A program made the position numbers and the translations under genes. Shown piece by piece: positions 9,839 to 18,255 of a DNA stretch of 64,000 nucleotides. The notes under the pieces were generated by a model. That model had not been told where the DNA came from. It saw only the letters and a list, made by a program, of their open reading frames with translations, and did not search any database. Numbering within the stretch: the stretch's first letter is position 1; every line of letters begins with the position of its first letter. The stretch covers positions 790,346-854,345 of the forward strand of contig VXRJ01000018.1 in NCBI GenBank assembly GCA_009838525.1. Direction: 5' to 3'. The stretch is from Acidobacteriota bacterium. GTDB taxonomy: Bacteria; Acidobacteriota; Vicinamibacteria; Vicinamibacterales; UBA8438.

Positions 9839-11253
9839 GGCTCGGCTCCGACCGCATCGGCCCCACCATTGGCAATGCGGTACAGCTTCGACTGCGTCCG
9901 GATGAAGAGACTGCCGCGCGCGATGGCGGGTGTCGCGAGGGTCATTTCGTTGAGCGGGTTCTTGTGCAGGATGTTGAATTCCCTGCCCGCCTCGACAACA
10001 TAGGTCTCCCCGTCCTCGCTCAGCAGAAAGAGCTTGCCGTTGTAGGCCCACGGCGAGGCAGTGAACCCGTTGCCGATCTCGAGCCGCTGCCGGCCGTAGA
10101 TCTCCTCGCCGGTGCGCGCATCGTGCGCCACCAGGAAGCCGCGATCGAGCAGCGTGTAGTAGATGTCGCCGTAGACGATCGCGGTAGTGTTGTACGTCCC
10201 GAGCAGCGGATACGACCAGGCGATGTGGTCCGACGCGCTGAGCGGTCCCGGAAACCCGGACGTGATGCCGTTCCGCATCTGCTCCTGCGTGAAGATGGAG
10301 ATGTCGCCCGACGCGCCGGGCCTGACGGCATAGACGGGACGCAGTCCGCCGCCCGGATAACCGGAGCTGATGTAGACGAGGCCGTGCGCCGTGAACGGCG
10401 TCGGGATCGTAAGACCCGACATGCCGTGGAGCTCCCACAGCAGGTCGCCATCAAGCGTGTACGAGCGGACTCCCTGCGTACCCGCCGTCACCAGCTCGGT
10501 CCGCAAGTCATGTTCCCAGACGAACGGCGTCGACCAGTTCTGGCCCCGCTCGTCCCGGTCGACGCGCCAGGCCTCCTCGCCGCTGTCCTTCTCGAAGGCC
10601 GCGACGAACGAGTGCGTGGTGTTGTCGTTGACGATGTACAGCCGATCGTCGTGCAGGATGGGCGAGGCTCCGGTCCCCATCTCGAGTGTCGTGTTGTAAG
10701 CCTCCAACTCGCGCGTCCATACCATTTCGCCGCTCATGTTGAAGGCGGCAAGCTGGCCGATGGCGCCGAAATAGACGTAGACCCGGCGCCCGTCGGTCAC
10801 CGGCGTCTCCGACGCGAAACTGTTCTTCAAGTGGCGCTTGCCAGGAGGTGTCGCAGCGTACAGCTCTCGCTGCCACCGGACCGCGCCGGTGTGGAAGTCG
10901 AACGCGTAGAGCACCCAGCGGTGCTCGTTCTCCGACGCTTCCGATCCGTTCTCCATCCCCGGGTCGTAGAGCCCCTTGATCGGCTCCGGCTCGTCTCCCG
11001 CGCTGATGGCGGAAGTGACGAAGACCAGGTCGCCCGCCACGACCGGCGAACTCCAGGCAAGCCCCGGGATGTCGGCCTTCCAGACGACGTTTTCCGTCTC
11101 GGTCCAGTGCTCCGGCAACTCCGGATCGTCCGGCACGACGCCAGCCGCCGGCCCCCGGAACTGAAGCCAGTCCTCCTGCGCGGCGGCGGACGCCGGAATC
11201 AGCAGCAGGCCAGCCAGCAGCGGCGTGATCAGGGTGGCTGCGGTACGGCGCAT
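9835..11253 (-). CDS. Secreted PQQ-type beta-propeller repeat protein
   Basis: A 472-residue protein with a signal peptide (MRRTAATLITPLLAGLLLIP, ending ASAAAQ), then WLQFRGPAAGVVPDD and several PQQ-like tryptophan-containing blades, for example VVWKADIPGLAWSSPVVAG and GAVRWQRELYA. The family includes quinoproteins and the non-enzymatic BamB-like fold. No full set of PQQ-binding residues is obvious, so cofactor binding is uncertain. The start at 11253 is supported by a purine-rich AGGGAGGGAGA just upstream. A paralogue with the same order of motifs lies at 21829-23193. It is coupled to the LVIVD gene by a 4-base overlap. Confidence 0.82.
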   Translation of the reverse strand: MRRTAATLITPLLAGLLLIPASAAAQEDWLQFRGPAAGVVPDDPELPEHWTETENVVWKADIPGLAWSSPVVAGDLVFVTSAISAGDEPEPIKGLYDPGMENGSEASENEHRWVLYAFDFHTGAVRWQRELYAATPPGKRHLKNSFASETPVTDGRRVYVYFGAIGQLAAFNMSGEMVWTRELEAYNTTLEMGTGASPILHDDRLYIVNDNTTHSFVAAFEKDSGEEAWRVDRDERGQNWSTPFVWEHDLRTELVTAGTQGVRSYTLDGDLLWELHGMSGLTIPTPFTAHGLVYISSGYPGGGLRPVYAVRPGASGDISIFTQEQMRNGITSGFPGPLSASDHIAWSYPLLGTYNTTAIVYGDIYYTLLDRGFLVAHDARTGEEIYGRQRLEIGNGFTASPWAYNGKLFLLSEDGETYVVEAGREFNILHKNPLNEMTLATPAIARGSLFIRTQSKLYRIANGGADAVGAEP

Positions 11254-11324
11254 CGGTCTCCCTCCCTTGTGCGGAGCGGTTGCGAGACGTTCGTAGTGCC
11301 TAGACTGCACGCCTCCCGATCCGT

Positions 11325-11354
11325 CTGTCAAGAACGAGTGATTCGGGGCATAAT
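11325..11354 (+). promoter_or_regulatory. Candidate sigma-70-type promoter for the gene at 11391
   Basis: CATAAT at 11349-11354 resembles a -10 box (5 of 6). CTGTCA at 11325-11330 matches a -35 box at 4 of 6 positions, with an 18-base spacer. A transcript would start near 11361 and give a leader of about 30 bases containing the AGGAGG at 11380-11385, five bases before the ATG. This is a by-eye match only. Confidence 0.3.
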
Positions 11355-11390
11355 AGGCGGAACTACCGCCCGTTTCACCAGGAGGTTCGG

Positions 11391-12371
11391 ATGCGAAACC
11401 GACCTGCCGTATTGACCATCTTCTTCGTTCTCGCGGCCGCCGGAATGGCAGCGCCGCCGGTGGCCAGCGGCCAATCGCCCGACAACGCCTGGCAGGCGCC
11501 GCGCACGGCGGAGGGACGCCCCGACTTGCAGGGAGTCTGGGATTTCCGGAGCCTGACACCGTTCGAGCGGCCCGAGTCGGTCGCCGATCAGGACACGTTC
11601 ACCGAGGAGGAGGCGGCGCAGTTCACGCAGGAGCGCCTCGCCCTGCTCGACAAGGACCGGCCGGGCGAGGACGGGCGAATCCCCCTCTCGGGCGGCTACA
11701 ACGACTTCTGGTGGGACTACGGGCGGCAGCTCACCGATGACCTGCGGACATCGCTCGTCGTCGATCCTCCGACCGGGCGCGTGCCGGCGCTAACGGATGC
11801 GGGAGAGACCCGCGTCGCGGCGCGGCGCGCGGCACTGGGTCGCGACGCCCACGGCCCGGAGGATCGGGGAGCGTTCGAACGCTGCATCCTCGGCTTCAAC
11901 GCTGGGCCGCCAATGAACCCGAGCGCGTACAACAACAACATGCAGCTCTTCCAGACGGCCGGCTACGTCGTCATCCTGAACGAGATGGTGCACGACGCGC
12001 GGATCATTCCGCTCGACGGTTCCGGTCATCTCCCCGACGGGGTTCGGCAGTGGCGCGGCGACTCCCGCGGCCGGTGGGAGGGCGAGACGCTGGTGATCGA
12101 GACCCGCAACTTCACCGACAGGACATCGTTCCGCGGCAGTGGCCCGAACCTGCACCTGGTCGAGCGCTTTACGCGGGTCGCGGCTGACACGCTGCTCTAC
12201 GAGTACACCGTCACGGATCCCGAATCGTTCGAGCGTGACTGGTCGGTCGCGGTTCCCATGCGGAAGAACGACCTGCCTGTCTTCGAGTACGCCTGCCACG
12301 AGGGCAACTACGGCATGCTGAACCTGATGGTGAGCGCGCGCGCCGAGGATGCGCGGAAGGGGGCAAGGTAG
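11391..12371 (+). CDS. Secreted ACHEGN-family protein (paralogue 1)
   Basis: A 326-residue exported protein of a family that appears eight times in the window and whose function I do not know. It has a signal peptide (to about residue 27, ending ASGQ), then WQAPRTAEGRPDLQGVWDF, ERPESV, LVVDPPTGRVP, the central RCILGFNAGPP with AYNNNMQLFQ, EMVHDARIIPLDG, WRGDSRGRWEGETLVIETRNF, HLVERFTRV and the C-terminal EYACHEGNYGM. One Cys in the central RC and one in ACHEGN are invariant across the paralogues and may form a disulfide or bind a metal. The ribosome binding site AGGAGG is five bases before the ATG. It heads a run of same-strand genes reaching 17615. Confidence 0.8.
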   Translation: MRNRPAVLTIFFVLAAAGMAAPPVASGQSPDNAWQAPRTAEGRPDLQGVWDFRSLTPFERPESVADQDTFTEEEAAQFTQERLALLDKDRPGEDGRIPLSGGYNDFWWDYGRQLTDDLRTSLVVDPPTGRVPALTDAGETRVAARRAALGRDAHGPEDRGAFERCILGFNAGPPMNPSAYNNNMQLFQTAGYVVILNEMVHDARIIPLDGSGHLPDGVRQWRGDSRGRWEGETLVIETRNFTDRTSFRGSGPNLHLVERFTRVAADTLLYEYTVTDPESFERDWSVAVPMRKNDLPVFEYACHEGNYGMLNLMVSARAEDARKGAR

Positions 12372-12453
12372 CACAGCCCGCACGCTCGGCCGCGCCTCGT
12401 GCCGGCCTGTGGCGCCACCAGCGCCCAGACGCAGATTCAAGGAGTTGAAACCG

Positions 12454-13497
12454 ATGCAGATAACCCCCATGCGCCGCTTCCTCGCAGTTGCGCTGATTAC
12501 CGCCGGCTGCGCCCTCGCTATGGCGCCCGCCGTGACGGCACAGGTGGACCGCGTGGTCGATCCCAACTGGACCGTGCCTCGGCTTCCCGACGGTTCGCCC
12601 GACCTCCAGGGCCTCTGGGGCAACAAGACGATTACGCCGATGGAGCGTCCCGAAGGCGTCGCGGCGTTTCTCACCGACGAGCAGATCGCCGAGCGGAACC
12701 GCCAGCGCGCGCTGAGACAACAGCAGCAGGACGAGGCGCCGGCCCAACGCTACGAAGCGGGCGGCAACGTCGGCGGGTACGGCAGCTACTGGCTCGACGC
12801 GGGCGACACCGTGCTCCGGACCGGCCAGACAGCGCTCATCGTCGATCCGCCCGAGGGCCGCGCGCCGATCCGCCAATGGGCGCTCGACGCCAAGGCATAC
12901 AACCTGGCCCACAACGGCGACCACTATCTGCACATGAGCGTGTGGGACCGCTGCCTCTCGCGCGGCGTCCCGGGATCGATGCTCCCGGCCGGCTACAACA
13001 ACGCCTACCGGATCGTGCAGACTCCCGGCTACGTCACGATTCAGCACGAGATGATCCACGACGTGCGCGTCATTCCCGTCGTCGACGGGCCGGCGGACCG
13101 GGTCTTCATCCACGACAACATCCGGCAGTGGATGGGTGACGCCCGCGCCTGGTGGGAGGACGACACGCTGGTGGTCGAGACGAAGAACTTCCACAACCGC
13201 GGCTGGATTGCGTCGAGCAGCGCCGGCGCACGGCTCAAGGGGATTCCGACCAGCGAGGCGCTTCATGTTGTCGAGCGCTACCAGCGCGTGGCCGAGGACA
13301 CGATCCTCTGGACTGTGAGAATTACCGACCAGAACGTCTACACGCGGCCCTGGACCATTCAGATGCCGCTGACGGCGGAGCCGCAATACGAGATCTACGA
13401 GTACGCCTGCCACGAGGGGAACTATGCGGTTCCCAACGCACTGAGCGGCCAGCGCGTCATCGATGCGCGTGCCGATACGTCAACCGAGGAACAGTAG
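12454..13497 (+). CDS. Secreted ACHEGN-family protein (paralogue 2, RGVP subtype)
   Basis: A 347-residue secreted paralogue. ATG at 12454 is chosen because AAGGAG at 12439-12444 precedes it and a clean signal peptide follows (MRRFLAVALITAGCALAMAP, ending VTAQ). It carries PDLQGLWGNKTITPMERPEG, LIVDPPEGRAP, WDRCLSRGVPGSMLPAGYNNAYRIVQ (only part shown in other members), EMIHDVRVIPVVDG, WWEDDTLVVETKNF and YACHEGNYAVP. Instead of the GFNAGPP centre of paralogue 1 it has RGVP, a subtype shared with the gene at 47098. No catalytic motif is recognisable. It lies 82 bases after paralogue 1 and 16 bases before the alpha/beta hydrolase gene. Confidence 0.8.
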   Translation: MQITPMRRFLAVALITAGCALAMAPAVTAQVDRVVDPNWTVPRLPDGSPDLQGLWGNKTITPMERPEGVAAFLTDEQIAERNRQRALRQQQQDEAPAQRYEAGGNVGGYGSYWLDAGDTVLRTGQTALIVDPPEGRAPIRQWALDAKAYNLAHNGDHYLHMSVWDRCLSRGVPGSMLPAGYNNAYRIVQTPGYVTIQHEMIHDVRVIPVVDGPADRVFIHDNIRQWMGDARAWWEDDTLVVETKNFHNRGWIASSSAGARLKGIPTSEALHVVERYQRVAEDTILWTVRITDQNVYTRPWTIQMPLTAEPQYEIYEYACHEGNYAVPNALSGQRVIDARADTSTEEQ

Positions 13498-13513
13498 CCG
13501 CAGGAGGAATCAC

Positions 13514-14392
13514 ATGCCCCGCATTCGACCGACTCGTATCTTCGCGCCCGCCCTCGTCACGCTCGGCGCCATCGTCGCACTCGGCGCTCTCGTCGCGCCC
13601 GCCGGCGCCCTTGACGGCGCCATCTTCAACGTGGTGGAACACCGCAACATCGACTACGTCGCCAGTGAGGATTACGCCGAGAACAAGGACAAGCTCGATC
13701 TGTTCATGCCGGAGGGTCTGACCAACGCGCCGGTAGTCGTCTACTTTCATGGAGGCGGACTGCAGAACGGCACGAAGGCAATCGGCGAGGGTCTGGGCCG
13801 GCAGCTCGCGTCACGCGGCATCGGCCTGGTCAGCGCGAACTACCGACTCTCCCCCAGCGTGATGCATCCCGCGCACATCGAGGACGCGACGGCCGCCTTC
13901 GCCTGGGCGAAGCGGAACATCGCGAGTTACGGCGGTGACGCCGACCGCGTGTTCGTTTCGGGCCACTCGGCCGGGGCCTACCTCGCCGCCCTGATGGCCC
14001 TGGACCCCCGCTACCTCGACGCGCACAACCTGCGGCTTTCCGACGTCCGGGGCGCCATTCCGATTAGTCCCTTCCTTTTCGTCGAGGATCACGATATCGC
14101 GCCCAGCCGTCCGAAGACCGTGTGGGGAACCGACGAGGCGGTCTGGCTCGACGCATCGGTCACTCCCTACATCGGGGCCGACAAGCCGCCGATGCTGTTC
14201 ATCTACGCCGACGGCGACGACGACTGGCGCCGCGAGCAGAATCAGCGGCTCGCGGCGGAGTTGAGCGACGCCGGCAACGACGCCGCGGTGATCGAGATCG
14301 CGGACCGGACCCACGGCAGCGTCAACTCGAACATGGGTGACGACCTCGACACCGGCATGATGAAGGTCGTGTCGTTTGTCGAAGCGCACTGA
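13514..14392 (+). CDS. Secreted alpha/beta hydrolase (esterase/lipase-like)
   Basis: A 292-residue hydrolase with a signal peptide (to about residue 32, ending APAGA). The oxyanion-hole motif YFHGGG follows, then the nucleophile elbow GHSAGAYL, and a late Asp and His (YADGDDDW, DRTHGSV) fitting a Ser-Asp-His triad. This matches the HSL/BD-FAE-like esterases that act on small esters. AGGAGG starts nine bases or so before the ATG at 13514. It is embedded among ACHEGN-family genes on the same strand, so it may be co-expressed with them. The substrate is unknown. Confidence 0.85.
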   Translation: MPRIRPTRIFAPALVTLGAIVALGALVAPAGALDGAIFNVVEHRNIDYVASEDYAENKDKLDLFMPEGLTNAPVVVYFHGGGLQNGTKAIGEGLGRQLASRGIGLVSANYRLSPSVMHPAHIEDATAAFAWAKRNIASYGGDADRVFVSGHSAGAYLAALMALDPRYLDAHNLRLSDVRGAIPISPFLFVEDHDIAPSRPKTVWGTDEAVWLDASVTPYIGADKPPMLFIYADGDDDWRREQNQRLAAELSDAGNDAAVIEIADRTHGSVNSNMGDDLDTGMMKVVSFVEAH

Positions 14393-14429
14393 CCGCGGCC
14401 CTTGTCACGGTTCCAGAGGAGGTGACGTA

Positions 14430-15437
14430 ATGAGACGCACCCTGACCATCGCGTCGGCGCTCATGGCCATCACCGGGCTCGCCACGGGAACGGCGTTCGC
14501 ACAGGACGGGGACGGCTCATGGGCGGCGCCGAAGACCTCGTTCGGCCACCCCGACCTGCAAGGGGTCTGGGCGAATAACAACGCGACGCCATTACAACGG
14601 CCGGAAGTGCTCGGCGACCGCGAGTTTCTCACCGAGGAGGAGTTGGCCGCGCTGCAATCGCGAGCCGAAGAACTGTTCGCCCTCGACGGCGGCGACGCCG
14701 CGTTCGGCGACAGCGTGTTCACCGCGGCGCTGAACGAAGTGCAGAACTTCACGTCGCGCGACCGCGCCACCGGGAACTACAACCAGTTCTGGATGGTGGA
14801 ACGCGACTGGGACAACCGCACGTCGCTCGTAGTTGACCCGCCGAACGGCCGCCTCCCGGAGACGACGCAGGCCGCCAAGATGCGCGCCGCCGACCGCAGC
14901 ATGCGGCGGGGGCGGAACGCTCGGTGGACGGATGACCGAAGCCTGGGCGAGCGCTGCGTCAGCTTCGGGGCGCCGCGCCTCGGGGCCGGTTACAACAGCT
15001 ACTACCAGATCTTCCAGACACCGGACCACGTGGTCATCCTGGTGGAGATGGCGCACGACGCGCGCATCATTCCGCTCGACGGACGCCCACACGTCGACGA
15101 TGACGTCCGGCAGTGGCTGGGCGACTCCAGAGGCTACTGGGACGGCGACACGCTGGTAGTCGAGACGCGCAACTACTCGCCCTTCGCCAACTTCATGGGC
15201 GCCGCCGAGCACCTGGAGATCACCGAACGGTTCACCCGGGTGACCGAAGACGTGCTGCAGTACGAGATCACGGCGAACGACCCGACCACCTGGGTACGCC
15301 CGTGGACCGCCATGATCCCGCTCCGCAGCAGCCCCGACGCGCTCTACGAGTACGCGTGTCATGAAGGCAACATCGGCATGGAGGGGATTCTGGCCGGCGC
15401 GCGCGTCCAGGAAGCGGAGGAAGCGGCGGCCCGCTAG
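14430..15437 (+). CDS. Secreted ACHEGN-family protein (paralogue 3)
   Basis: A 335-residue exported paralogue. The signal peptide is MRRTLTIASALMAITGLATG with cleavage likely after FAQ. Family blocks are FGHPDLQGVWANNNATPLQRPEV, YNQFWMVERDW, LVVDPPNGRLP, GERCVSFGAPRLGAGYNSYYQIFQ-type centre, EMAHDARIIPLDG, WLGDSRGYWDGDTLVVETRNY and YACHEGNIGMEGILAGAR. Its centre reads FGAP rather than GFNAGPP or RGVP. GAGGAGGTGA lies just before the ATG at 14430. The unusually Gln/Asn-rich region at about 100-120 (NEVQNFTSRDR) is not shared with neighbours. Function unknown. Confidence 0.8.
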   Translation: MRRTLTIASALMAITGLATGTAFAQDGDGSWAAPKTSFGHPDLQGVWANNNATPLQRPEVLGDREFLTEEELAALQSRAEELFALDGGDAAFGDSVFTAALNEVQNFTSRDRATGNYNQFWMVERDWDNRTSLVVDPPNGRLPETTQAAKMRAADRSMRRGRNARWTDDRSLGERCVSFGAPRLGAGYNSYYQIFQTPDHVVILVEMAHDARIIPLDGRPHVDDDVRQWLGDSRGYWDGDTLVVETRNYSPFANFMGAAEHLEITERFTRVTEDVLQYEITANDPTTWVRPWTAMIPLRSSPDALYEYACHEGNIGMEGILAGARVQEAEEAAAR

Positions 15438-15490
15438 CCAGCCAACCACTTGCTGGACGGCTCCATTTGGTCGAGGAGAGCAGCGAGGCC

Positions 15491-15517
15491 GCGCGCTAGC
15501 GCGCCCTGACCGGCGCG
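15491..15517. repeat. Palindromic element with stem-loop (CTAGCGCGCC type)
   Basis: GCGCGCTAGCGCGC at 15491-15504 is a perfect 14-base palindrome. It overlaps a stem CGCGCC (15500-15505), loop CTGACC, GGCGCG (15512-15517). A related CTAGCGCGCC plus 6-base loop plus GGCGCGC lies at 42239-42260. It occupies the 129-base gap between two ACHEGN-family genes, where I see nothing else apart from the downstream ribosome binding site. There is no T-tract, so it is not a standard terminator. Confidence 0.35.
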
Positions 15518-15566
15518 TCGGGCGCGAGCCTCTGCGCACCCAGAGTCCTACGGGGAAGGAGAACCC

Positions 15567-16565
15567 ATGGTGCACCACAAGGCGCGTCTACTTCATCTGT
15601 TGACATTCGCGGCAGCGATGGTCGCACTGCTGCTCGTGACGGCGACGCTCGGTGCGCAGTCGAGTGGTGGCTACACGGCGCCCCGCACCGCGTGGGACGT
15701 CCCCGACCTGCAGGGCATCTGGACGAACGCGACGCTGACGCCGGTCGAGCGACCGGAGTCGATGGCCGGCCAAGTGCTTACCGCAGAGGAAGCGGCCGCG
15801 TTCGAGACACGTTCCGCCGAGGCGCGTGCCGCGTCCGATACCTTCATCCCGGGCAATGTCGGCGCCTACAACCAGTTCTGGATGGACGGCGGCAAGGTGG
15901 TGACCGGCGACCGCCGGACATCGCTCATCATCGATCCACCCGACGGGCGGATCCCCTGGACCCGGGAGGGCCGCGAGCGGTTCGAGAGCGACTCCGCGCG
16001 GTACGGCGTCGGGCCGTTCGATTCGTGGGTCGACGCCGACACGGGCGAGCGCTGCCTTACCGACGGCCTGCCCTTCGTCCCGCTGCAGGGCTACAACATG
16101 AACTACCACATCCTGCAGGGACCCGGCTGGGTGGCGATGCTGAACGAAATGTTCCACGAGTACCGGTTGATCCCGACCGACGGACGGCCTCACGTCCCGG
16201 GCCATGTGGGACAAGTCCTGGGCGATGCGCGCGGGCGGTGGGAGGGTGACACCCTGGTGGTCGAAACGACCAGCTTTGCCGACAAGAGCCACTGGCTCTG
16301 GCGTGCCACCTGGCGCGCGGCGCGGCCTTCGCTCCGCCTGGTCGAGCGATTCACCCGCGTGGACGAGACGACGATCGACTACGAGTTCACGATGACCGAC
16401 CCCGAGATGTTCACCCGTCCCTGGACGGCGCTGGTTCCGATGACGACCGATCATGCCTCGCGCGGCGTAACCTCCGGCCCGATGTTCGAGTACGCCTGCC
16501 ACGAAGGGAACTACGGCCTGCTCAACATCATGCGGGGCGCCCGGGCAGAGGACGCCGAACAATAG
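15567..16565 (+). CDS. Secreted ACHEGN-family protein (paralogue 4)
   Basis: A 332-residue exported paralogue, with a signal peptide ending around TLGAQ at residue 31. It shows YTAPRTAWDVPDLQGIWTN, ERPESMAGQ, YNQFWMDGGKVV, LIIDPPDGRIPW, GERCLTDGLPFVPLQGYN, EMFHEYRLIPTDG, LGDARGRWEGDTLVVETTSF, LRLVERFTRVDETTIDYEF and YACHEGNYGLLNIM. The central block DGLP differs from the other subtypes, and RLIPTDG replaces RIIPLDG. AAGGAG precedes the ATG by about six bases. The invariant central Cys and the ACHEGN Cys are both kept. Function unknown. Confidence 0.8.
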   Translation: MVHHKARLLHLLTFAAAMVALLLVTATLGAQSSGGYTAPRTAWDVPDLQGIWTNATLTPVERPESMAGQVLTAEEAAAFETRSAEARAASDTFIPGNVGAYNQFWMDGGKVVTGDRRTSLIIDPPDGRIPWTREGRERFESDSARYGVGPFDSWVDADTGERCLTDGLPFVPLQGYNMNYHILQGPGWVAMLNEMFHEYRLIPTDGRPHVPGHVGQVLGDARGRWEGDTLVVETTSFADKSHWLWRATWRAARPSLRLVERFTRVDETTIDYEFTMTDPEMFTRPWTALVPMTTDHASRGVTSGPMFEYACHEGNYGLLNIMRGARAEDAEQ

Positions 16566-16613
16566 CGCGTGGTAGGATCTGACCGCTCCCAGAGGAACCC
16601 AGGAGGCACTTTG

Positions 16614-17615
16614 ATGAGGAACCGATTCGCGCTTGCGGCCATCGCGGTGACCGCAACACTCACGCTGGCCCCATTGACGGCCGGCGCCCAGCAAGCCGAG
16701 ACGATGCGCACTCCGGACGGCCAGCCGGACATCTCCGGTATCTTTACCTTCCGGACGCTGACGCCGCTGCAACGACCCTCGGCGCTCGAGGGGCAGGAAA
16801 CGCTTGATCCCGAATCGGCCGCCCAGTTCGAAGCATCGGAGCGGATCCGGTTGAACCGCGACCTTTTCGATCCCGAGAGCGGAGCGCCCAGCGCCGGCTA
16901 CCAGTCGCGCGCCGAGGGTGGCGTACTTTCGTACAACGAGTTCTGGTACGAGCGGGGCGTCGAGCTGACCGCCGACAAGCGCACGTCGCTCGTGGTCGAT
17001 CCGCCGAATGGACGCATCCCGTACAACCCGGAATACCAGCAGGCGGCTCGCATCCGCGGACTCAACCTCCGGAACGGATTCGCCGACCACTACACAGACC
17101 GGAGCCTCGCGGACCGCTGCATCATGGGCTTCAATGCGGGACCGCCCATGGTGTCGAGCGCGTACAACAACAACGTGCACATCCTGCAGATCCCCGGCTA
17201 CGTCGTTATCGTCAACGAGATGGTGCACAACGCGCGCGTCATCCCGTTCGGTGACGAGAACAGCGAGCGCCACGGCCTGCGGCAGTGGTCGGGCGACTCG
17301 CGAGGCCGCTGGGAAGGCGAGACGTTCGTCGTAGAGACGAAGAACTTCCTCCGTGAGACCAGCCTGGGAGGCTCGTCAAAGGACACGATCGTCGTGGAGC
17401 GCTTCCGCCGTGCGGATCCCGACACGGTCATGTACGAGTTCACGGTCGAGGATCCGAACAACTTCACGCGGCCCTGGACGGCACTGATGCCGCTCCGGCG
17501 CACCGACGGAACGCTGTTCGAGTACGCCTGCCACGAGGGCAACATCGGCATGCACGGCATCATGGCGGGCGCCCGGCTGAAGAACACGCAGAAGGTAACG
17601 TCGCTCCCGCAGTAG
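16614..17615 (+). CDS. Secreted ACHEGN-family protein (paralogue 5)
   Basis: A 333-residue exported paralogue (signal peptide to about residue 24, ending TAGAQ). It lacks the WxxPRT lead of the others and begins ETMRTPDGQPDISGIFTFRTLTPLQRP. Later blocks are YNEFWYERGVELTADKRTSL, VVDPPNGRIPY, DRCIMGFNAGPPM, EMVHNARVIPFGD, WSGDSRGRWEGETFVVETKNF and YACHEGNIGMHGIMAGARL. It is much closer to the gene at 20757-21755 than to any other copy; the two face opposite ways. AGGAGG lies eight bases before the ATG. A rho-independent terminator follows the stop codon, so this gene ends the transcription unit that starts near 11391. Confidence 0.82.
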   Translation: MRNRFALAAIAVTATLTLAPLTAGAQQAETMRTPDGQPDISGIFTFRTLTPLQRPSALEGQETLDPESAAQFEASERIRLNRDLFDPESGAPSAGYQSRAEGGVLSYNEFWYERGVELTADKRTSLVVDPPNGRIPYNPEYQQAARIRGLNLRNGFADHYTDRSLADRCIMGFNAGPPMVSSAYNNNVHILQIPGYVVIVNEMVHNARVIPFGDENSERHGLRQWSGDSRGRWEGETFVVETKNFLRETSLGGSSKDTIVVERFRRADPDTVMYEFTVEDPNNFTRPWTALMPLRRTDGTLFEYACHEGNIGMHGIMAGARLKNTQKVTSLPQ

Positions 17616-17644
17616 CTAGCGGGCGCGGCAGGGATTTCAGAAAG

Positions 17645-17680
17645 AACGGCCCGTCTCAGCGCGCTGGGGCGGGCCGTTTT
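17645..17680 (+). terminator. Rho-independent terminator
   Basis: AACGGCCCG (17645-17653) pairs perfectly with CGGGCCGTT (17670-17678) across a 16-base loop, and the right arm runs into TTTT. It sits 29 bases after the stop codon of the ACHEGN gene ending at 17615 and 59 bases before the next start at 17740. It is the clearest terminator in the window. Confidence 0.8.
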
Positions 17681-17739
17681 CTATGCCTCGGACTGAGCGG
17701 CGTCGACGCCCGACATCGCCGACGGAAGGAAGACGAACG

Positions 17740-18192
17740 ATGCGTAGCTGGTTGCCATTCGTGATCATGACGGTACTGAGCTGGGGCACCTATATCCCGA
17801 CGCTCCACCGCGGCACGACGGCGCTGGGCGGGAGCGGGATACACGCCTTCCTGCTGGTTGGCGTCGCGTACCTCCTGGTCGCCATTGCGGTGCCTGGCGT
17901 CATGGTGTTGCGCGCCGGCTCCTGGAGCACCTTCACACCAAACGGCATGGCATTCACGTTGGCCGCCGGCGTCCTGGGCGCTCTCGGCGCTCTCGGCATC
18001 GTCCTGGCGCTGGTCAACGGCGGCCGGCCCAGCGTCGTGCCGCCGCTGGTGTTCGCCGGCGCGCCAATCGTGAGCGTCTTCGTGGCCATGCTCTACAACC
18101 CGCCGCAGCAGAGCCCTTCCCCGCTCTTCTTCCTCGGCATTCTCATGGCGGCAGCAGGCGCCTTTCTGGTGCTCACCTACCGTCCGCATTAG
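17740..18192 (+). CDS. Small EamA/DMT-like membrane protein
   Basis: A 150-residue, very hydrophobic protein with about four to five transmembrane helices: SWLPFVIMTVLSWGTYIPTL, IHAFLLVGVAYLLVAIAVPG, MAFTLAAGVLGALGALGIVLAL, VPPLVFAGAPIVSVFVAML and the final LFFLGILMAAAGAFLVL. The pattern, including VVPPLVFAGAPIVS and the small size, fits half of a drug/metabolite (EamA) transporter, which would dimerise. ATG at 17740 with GGAAGGAAGA upstream is preferred over 17683, which would add an Arg-rich tail. No partner half gene is adjacent. The substrate is unknown. Confidence 0.65.
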   Translation: MRSWLPFVIMTVLSWGTYIPTLHRGTTALGGSGIHAFLLVGVAYLLVAIAVPGVMVLRAGSWSTFTPNGMAFTLAAGVLGALGALGIVLALVNGGRPSVVPPLVFAGAPIVSVFVAMLYNPPQQSPSPLFFLGILMAAAGAFLVLTYRPH

Positions 18193-18255
18193 CGCACCCC
18201 GGCGGGCCGCGTCCGTCGCAAGCCACGGAAGGTTGCGACGCCGCGGAACTGAGCC

